Below, one piece after another: positions 57,497 to 64,000 of a DNA stretch of 64,000 nt (its first letter is position 1; each line of letters begins with the position of its first letter). The notes beneath the pieces are model-generated. The model was not told the origin of the DNA and made no database searches. It saw only the letters and a program-made list of their open reading frames with translations. The position numbers and the translations under genes were made by a program. The stretch is from Macrothele yani (lineage: Eukaryota; Arthropoda; Arachnida; Araneae; Macrothelidae): positions 102,218,489-102,282,488 of the forward strand of contig CM077025.1 in the NCBI GenBank assembly GCA_039090855.1, given 5' to 3'.

Positions 57497-60400
57497 CAGA
57501 CCTGCCAACTTTCAGAAACAGAAATCCGTAAAAAAATTTAATCGATATATTCGATGAAATTTTTAATCGATATATTAGATTAAATTACTTGTCGCGCATT
57601 TGATTAAATGTACTGAACATACCGATTTAAAAAACGATTTTACCCAAATGAACCATCAACTTTTAATTGAAGTGTCTACAGATGTTTAAATTTATCGGCA
57701 CATTCATATCGATTAAAATAAATTCTATACATAATTTCTCATTACTATGCTATCATTATGACCTATAAAGTGATAAAAATTTACTTTTACAGAAGTTTGC
57801 ATCTAAAGGGAAGGATGTTCTACCCTTTCAATGGGATCGTGTCCCACGCCGTCATGAAACATATTAAAATATATTTTCAAAAACGAACCATTTTCATGTT
57901 AGGTTTTTATCTTACGGAGACACGGATGATGAGACAGTCAAATAAAAAAAATTAAATAAGCAAGAGTGACTGAGAGACACTAACTGGTAAATTATGTTCA
58001 ACTAAAAATGAAGTGAACAAACATTTTGTACGAATCGCATAGAGTTCTTTATAACTTTTAACAAAGGAAGTTAATTTCGTTATTTTTTTTCCCACGCAGT
58101 CAACGTTATATTTATGCTTGTCACTAGAAATATGATTTGTAATATCATTCCTTCCACCATGCGAAATGTTGAAATTGCATCGGCACATAGCGCGAAACGC
58201 ATATTTTCCTTTCTTGAAGATTTCGCAATACACAGGAATTCTGCAGAATACGAATCATGGAATATTTTATAGTACTTTTTTCCCCCTTTTATGTTGCTGC
58301 TCATAGCGAATCACTAATACTAAATTTATTACCACTCGGGAAAAAAATGTAAGTAAAAACTGCTATAGTAGAGGAAAAAATACCGATTACAGAGTTATCC
58401 GATTTGAGCTGGTCAGCTAGGAAAGCAGAGAGCAACTGAAAGGTTCTTTCATCTAGAAACAAAGGTTTAGGTTTTAGTTACGAATGTCATTCCCTTGAGT
58501 TCGTCCCCTCCCTCCCCATCATTCCTCACAGGCGGATCGATGCCTTGTCTTTTACTAAATCCGATCCCTTTAGCGGCATCCGTTATACTTCCAAATGGCA
58601 CTGATTTTATAGTTCTGTCTTCTCTTCCTGTCCTCCCCCCTCCCTTCATCTTACCGAATAGAGCTTCTCTAATCATTCCTTTTAAAAACAATCTGGGCCC
58701 ATCAACGTCTGAACCAACCCCTCTCCTGCAGTAAACTAACACAATTGTTTTGCCGGAACAAAACCAACTGTCTTTTACATCAGGCGTAACTGGAACGATA
58801 CAGCCACTTCGTCGGTGACATCCTCCCCATCTCGTCCCCTGCTCCCTTTGTGGTGGCGTAACCACGGCATAAAACGTTTGAACCGGGATTTTAACTCCGA
58901 TCTTATGTCTCTGAAAAAAAAAATTAAAAAAAATGGCCTAACATGACAAACTGTAGAATACACGTACTGTTTTAGAAAATGAAAATCTCTAAATATCACA
59001 CAATTCAATTCGGTTTGATAGAAGTTACAAAGCCAATGGCGCTTTTTTTCAAACAGATAAAAAAAAATCCACTTCCTCTCTAGATTAAACTCGTGCTGTC
59101 AAAATCCGGATATTTTAAAATTCAGAGTTGTTTACTAAAAGCCCAAAATTTCATACCTACAAAAAAGTGTGGGTTTGCAAAAGCAACAGTGTTCTCCCCG
59201 ATACTTTACTGTTTTCTTTACGAATCCCTTAGTATGAATTAATTGATATTTTGCGTGTTTTTGCTTTATTATAGAACATTTTTTGTGCCCGTTAATTTCT
59301 AAATTAAAAAGCTGCCACACACGCGTCGTTTTATAATTAAAAATTCTATCCAAATCGGTCAATTTCCACGGAAGATATTGTGCTAAAATTCTGAAACGTG
59401 AGCGAACAAATCTCGCGCATGTGCTACTACACTGTCCCCGTGAATGCTGATAGCAACTATTTTCAATAGGATAGGTCCACTATGGGTGCTGAACAGCATA
59501 CCCAAACTTCATCACAATCGTGCTTTGATTTTACGCAAGTCATCACGCAAAAGGGCGGAAGAAAGAAACCCGCTCCTACGTCTTGACCTTACCTTTGACC
59601 ATTTTCAATAAGGATTAGATGAATTAGTATGTACCCCAACATATTAATTTCATTGAATCAAGCCAAGACATTTTATGAACGTTACCGAGCGATGAACAAA
59701 GCACGGTTGGAAAGCGAAAGCGTAGAAAACTTACTGACTAACGGACCAGCAAAATAAATCTTTGCTGGAGCAGCACTGGCTCGAATGAACATTGGACTTA
59801 CTTTTTTTTTTTTTTTAACTTCCTCTTATAGTAGCATTCTTTCGTTAGGTCAAATTTATTGCCAGAGAAGAAGTTACGAAACCTTGCATGCCCCAATGCA
59901 TTTTTAATTTCACAAAACTGGCAGTTTTTGCTTAATTTCGTCATGTTGGGTATCGATCTGGGGTTAAAAATTCCACAGATTTAAAATCCGTTGGAATTTT
60001 TTTCTACGATAACTACGTTCTGAGATAGCATTTCGAACTGGGAGGAATAAAGATAAAAGACCTGCTCCAACACGAACACACCCCACGCTGGCCTTCTGAG
60101 AAGTTGCGACTCGGGAGATAAACAACGCATGATCTGAAAAGAAAGGCTGGGGGAAACAGCGTGCACAAGAGAGGAAGAGAACCAAACGGAAGGTTAAATA
60201 AGTCCAGCTGGTTGGTGTTCTAGTGTTTAAAAAAAGGCAAAACAATAACCTATAACGTAGGAAAACTGCAGCAAAATGTTCCCAAATAAACACATGTAAC
60301 TAAAAACTTATTCGTAACTTACATCGGCACTTTACTTTGAATGGATTAAGTTAAAAAAAAAAAAGTTTTAATAGTGGGTGCAAAATCGTCAGAAAAAGAA

Positions 60401-60503
60401 AAAAATCTCGGAGAATAGCCAAATCCGTAAAATTAACACTGCCCGTAAAACAAGTTACATTTCCGTAAATTTTACGGGAAAACCGTAAAACCTGGCAGGC
60501 CTG
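57497..60503 (-). mobile_element. hAT-like TIR element H4 with zinc-finger remnant
   Basis: Starts CAGACCTGCCAAC and ends with the complement of CAGGCCTGCCAGG, flanked by an exact 6-bp repeat CACATG at 57491-57496 and 60504-60509. Subterminal CCGTAAA and TTTACGG motifs are frequent at the right end (60425-60490) and present at the left (57528). On the minus strand at about 58300-57990 two overlapping frames read as a decayed N-terminal zinc finger of hAT type (KGKYAFRAMCRCNFNISHGG, then NDITNHISSDKH). No catalytic core is recognisable in its 3 kb. It shares termini and the duplication length with H1, H2 and H3. Confidence 0.85.
57952..58304 (-). pseudogene. hAT transposase N-terminal zinc-finger fragment
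   Basis: Within H4. Two minus-strand frames overlap, consistent with one frameshift near 58190-58230. The combined reading has CRCNFNISHGG..NDITNHISSDKH, which matches the C-x-C...hGG..D...H..S.KH pattern of the zinc finger often found at the N terminus of hAT-family transposases, followed by a KITKLTSF block. The start and upstream residues KKYYKIFHDSY are visible in the other frame. Not functional. Confidence 0.6.
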
Positions 60504-60509
60504 CACATG

Positions 60510-62286
60510 TGACTCACAGACCTTTCTTTTAAGCTTAGCGCAGACTCAATTTCCCCTCTCCATTGATTAGATAAAGTTTTATTTACTCTATCAACTGCAC
60601 TGTTTGTTTTACTTTTAAAAAATCTGCAAATTTAAATCTCTGCATGCTATCACAAGCTCCAACTGAATTTAACCTTTGCATAATGAATGTTCATTCCTTT
60701 TATTCTTACACACACTTTATAACTTCATATAAACTTTATAACTTAGTTTTGTTGGTTATTTTTCAGTACAATTTTGAACAATGCTTGTTGTTCAGTTTCA
60801 CAATAAAAGGCAGCACAAGAAGTCATCAAATTTAATTCAGATATTATTTCTTTACATCGTCATCCACCATTTTTAATCCAGCATTAACTGCTTCTATAAC
60901 AGATATGTACTTTTGAATTGTGTAGGAACTTTTAGCTAAATAAAACAATTATATATTGGATAATTACATAAAAATAATAACATGTCAAAGAGTGCAGTGC
61001 TAGGAAAGGAGTCATGAAAATTAGGTGCATGGTCTGCTCAGGTACCAGGGATGCAGCCCCATAACTACGAGTGAAGAAACTGATACTATGCACATTCGAA
61101 AAGAAAAAAGCTCAATGAAGAAATATCTTCAGTTCACATGCTTATAATAATGTGTTCTTAGTTTTTCGAATTTGTCTTACTTTAATGCAATTTTACAATG
61201 AGTCAGTACACTTCTATTTTCATAAAAATGGATGATTTTTAAATTTGACACCAGCACTTGAAATATTCCACTCCTTCAAAACATCTTCCTCCTTTGGCTT
61301 GTGTCACCTGTGATTGTTTTTCCATTCCAAAACAAATTATGTGGCAACAGAAATAGATACAGTTTGCTTTCCAATATCTATAAATCTTGACACTCTATTG
61401 TGTATCCATAATTATACTATATACCAAAAGCACAGAAAATGAAAAAACAAAAAAATCTCAAACAAACAGGGTAAAGTAAAATAAGTGTTTTGTTGCAATT
61501 TCAATTTATTTTCAAATAATTGAAAAATTCCCTTTTTCCCCCATTTTTTCACATGGTACTTTTATATAATTAATTACACTATAATAGGAAGACAACCTGA
61601 TACATATAAACTTTACAAGCAATGGCCATTCTGCATAGCATTTCAAGGCTTCACTCTAGGATTCAATAAAATTTAGCAATCACTGAGGAACATTCCTCCA
61701 AAACAAGGTTGAAACAACACTTAATGGTTTTCTTAAAAAGTACACAGCCAGGGAAGCCTCTTAAAGAAGAAAAATAGGGAATATGATAAAAATTTCTGCT
61801 GAATACACTTTTATAACAAGTATTTCTCTTATCATAAATGTGCCTCCCCCTGCAATTTTATAGTTCCTGTGCAATTTTCAGGAACAGAATGGGATACATA
61901 AACCAGACTAGATCTTATGATTTTTTCTCAATGGATTCATAAAGTCACTTAAAACAAAATCCTCAGTTCCACTGGCAATTCCAACTTTCAAAGCTCATCA
62001 ACGGCTAAGTATCTTACAGGAGGGTCAAACTATCTTGCACAGTTTGATAGAAATGTCATAAGAAATGTGTGTTTTATAGAGATTGGAATACAAATTCCCA
62101 TAACCTCAATGCTTATTTCCTTTGAGGTTTCGTGGCTATTAAAAAAAAAAAAAGTCAAGTCTGCCACTGTGAAGCTATTTATGAGTTTCAATTTACAGAT
62201 CTCTAAATAAATAATGCAAACAACTATCTATTACAAAAACAATGTTACCTGTAAAAATTACATACATTTGTCCAAGTTTGTTGAAA
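60510..62286. other. No recognised gene
   Basis: AT-rich interval. No element ends, MBT exons or other coding features were found. Confidence 0.4.
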
Positions 62287-62288
62287 TA

Positions 62289-63507
62289 CACTATCTACCA
62301 ACAAGTAATTGGACACCTGTGATAGCGAAGGAAAACAAAGTTTATTCACCTTCGATAGTTGGTGGAGCCTCCACGAGCGGCGATTACAGCTGCGACCCTC
62401 CGGGGCATACTTTCAAACAGGCGGTGTACGATGGCTAGCGGTATTTTCTTCCACTCGGCTTGGAGAAGACAGGTCAGTTCCTTCACCGATTTCGGACGGT
62501 GGGGGCACCCCTTAAGTCAACGCTCCAACTCGTCCCAGAGGCGCTTTATAGCGTGAAGGTCCGGGCTCTGCGCAGACCAGTCCATTCGATTAACCCCATT
62601 GTCACCATACCAAGCCATGGTAGACCTCGCAACATGACAGGTGGCATTGTCATTGTGAAAGTAACATGGGTCCACCCTGCAAAACTGCCACAACGTAGGA
62701 AGCGCATGGTCATCCAAAATGGTGCAGTAGGTCTCGGCGTTGAGTCTACCAGGAATTGCGACCAAGGATCTTGTGCCATATCAGGAGAAACACCCCCATA
62801 GCATAATTGCACCACCGCCAAACTTCACAGTTGGCACAATACATTCCGGCAGGAGGCGTTCTCCAGGCAGACGCCAAACCCAGACCCTGGCATCCGAACG
62901 GTAGAGGGTGAACCTTGATTCGTCGCTACAGAGAACCTGTTTCCACTGTTCAACGGTCCACTGTCGACGTTCTTTGCACCACGTTAGCCGAGCAGCGCTA
63001 TTGGACTTGGTGATCAAAGGCATGTGGGCGGCAGCACATCCATGATAACCGAGCAGATGGGCTTCCTTACGGATGGTATTCATCGAAAGAACACTCGCGG
63101 ATGCCTGTTGAAACTCCTCGCGGATGTGGCCCATCGATTTGGTGTTGTTCTTCCAAATTTTTCTGGCCAGCACACGTTGGTCTCTAACTCCCAGTTTTGT
63201 GGGTCTGCCGAATCGGGGCACATTCCGACAGTCACCTCTCATCTTCCACTTGCCAATCACGTAGGCCACTGTTGATTTTGGGTACTTCAAATCGCTGGAG
63301 GTGTCACGTATGGATCGGCCATTTCTGTGATACCCGACGATTACACCTTTCTCGAAATCAGAGAGCTCCGAACTGCGTGGCATCTTGCATGTGACTGGTT
63401 GCGTTGTTGTTTCCCACACGATATTTAACGGCGTCGGCCGTGATGTGTTCCAGGACCGCAGATATCGGCGATTGCAGGGGTGTCCAATTACTTGTTGGTA
63501 GATAGTG
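62289..63507 (-). mobile_element. Tc1-like transposon Z, nearly intact
   Basis: Inverted ends match over about 30 bp without visible mismatch (CACTATCTACCAACAAGTAA..), flanked by TA at 62287-62288 and 63508-63509. The 1219-bp length and the single transposase frame filling almost the whole element are typical of complete Tc1 elements. It is the best preserved Tc1-like copy in the window; the transposase itself has two stop codons and one changed catalytic residue. Confidence 0.93.
62346..63383 (-). pseudogene. Tc1-type transposase with two nonsense codons and a lost catalytic Glu
   Basis: From ATG at 63383 (MPRSSELSDFEKGVIVGYHR) to the stop at 62346-62348 the minus strand keeps a single frame for 345 codons, the usual size for Tc1 transposases. 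It has two helix-turn-helix regions (SIRDTSSDLKYPKSTVAYVI; KSMGHIREEF), CSDESRFTLYRSD with the first catalytic Asp, GGGAIMLWGCFS, and FHNDNATCHVARS with the second. The third block reads AQSPDLHAIKRLWDELER, with Lys where the catalytic Glu of SPDLNPIENLWDE is expected. In-frame TGA codons occur at 62783-62781 (expected Trp) and 62519-62517 (expected Arg). All three changes are single transitions, two of the kind expected from cytosine deamination. Position 62517-62519 may have been CGA. Confidence 0.9.
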
Positions 63508-63509
63508 TA

Positions 63510-64000
63510 TAAAATCATTACATTTGGCACGAATTTGAACAGTTTTAAGAAAGGGACTAAAGGTTGGGCTGAGAGGAAAGCTGAAGGATCTATATAAGGC
63601 ACATCCTAACCCCTTCCCTCGACATCATGCCTGCTCAGCTCTAAGTATTTCAATTCCTATGATGTATGGAACACGGACTGAAAAACCAAATTCAAGCATA
63701 CAATTTATCTCTTCTTTTATGATTCTATTTCAAGTTAAAACAACAAATTCTTCAAAGATTAGCTCTATATAGATGAAAAGGTACAAATTAGTTAGAAATG
63801 AATAGCTTATGGTTGGAGATACAGGCTAAATGCATTAAAATGTTTTCTTGCTATCTTTAAAATTTTGACACATTGTTGCAAAAAACATACATAACATTGA
63901 TCTTCATAATCATGCATCACTCATCTACATCTATAGTCCAGTCCCTGGCCATAAAACCCGTCGGAATTTTGAGGTGGACGAATTTTCTCTTCAGATCCTG
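63510..64000. other. No recognised gene
   Basis: AT-rich flank. At about 63955 the phrase AACCCGTCGGAATTTT recalls that at 3887 and 4354; no further structure was found. Confidence 0.4.

Noticed and set aside
58467..58865. 132-codon minus-strand frame inside H4
   Set aside because: No hAT motifs and odd composition with many Gly and Arg; no support from neighbours. It could be captured host sequence, but nothing shows that.

Overview
This is a eukaryotic, AT-rich, intron- and transposon-dominated stretch, almost certainly from an arthropod with a large repetitive genome. The evidence is the mix of element types: many mariner and Tc1-like elements, hAT, pogo-like and piggyBac-like DNA transposons, an RTE-clade retrotransposon, Penelope-like remnants and tRNA-derived SINEs. 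There are no operons, ribosome binding sites or prokaryotic genes. I cannot name the species; a chelicerate or a large-genome insect would both fit.

One host gene is supported. On the minus strand, three exons at 51124-51373, 37405-37484 and 25971-26205 join in phase to encode two consecutive malignant-brain-tumour (MBT) repeats, most like the third and fourth repeats of L3MBTL2/MBTD1-type chromatin proteins. The introns between them (about 13.6 and 11.2 kb) and the flanks are filled with transposable elements. The 5' exons and C-terminal exons are not identified.

Layout. 0-7.3 kb: a tRNA-derived SINE (SINE-1), a pair of SINE-2 fragments, a GIY-YIG Penelope-like remnant, and a 3' RTE fragment interrupted by a second SINE-1. 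7.8-10 kb: a decayed Tc1-like element and a piggyBac-like MITE. 10-16.5 kb: mostly unexplained AT-rich DNA with a SINE-2 copy and a decayed, unidentified ORF. 16.5-20.8 kb: a mariner split by a hAT-like element and by a SINE-3 array. 20.9-24.55 kb: a Tc1-like element whose right terminal repeat holds an LTR that itself holds another LTR. 24.6-25.9 kb: a Tc1/mariner element with near-perfect ends. 26.9-34 kb: two mariners carrying a pogo-like element and two hAT-like elements. 34.3-35.5 kb: another Tc1-like copy. 37.6-40.5 kb: a mariner carrying a TIR element rich in CTGGC motifs. 42-51 kb: non-LTR fragments and elements with CCGTA...TAAG ends. 51.6-57.2 kb: a Penelope-like 3' end with a hammerhead-like motif, a long inverted repeat, and an intact 986-residue RTE polyprotein. 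57.5-60.5 kb: a fourth hAT-like element. 62.3-63.5 kb: a nearly intact Tc1-like element.

The most notable result is that four elements with related termini (ending in a CAGACCTGCCAAC-like sequence) are each flanked by a perfect 6-bp direct repeat, not the 8-bp duplication usual for hAT transposons, although one carries a hAT dimerisation domain and another a zinc-finger fragment of the kind found in hAT transposases. Most elements are decayed, and nesting allows a relative order of insertion to be read.
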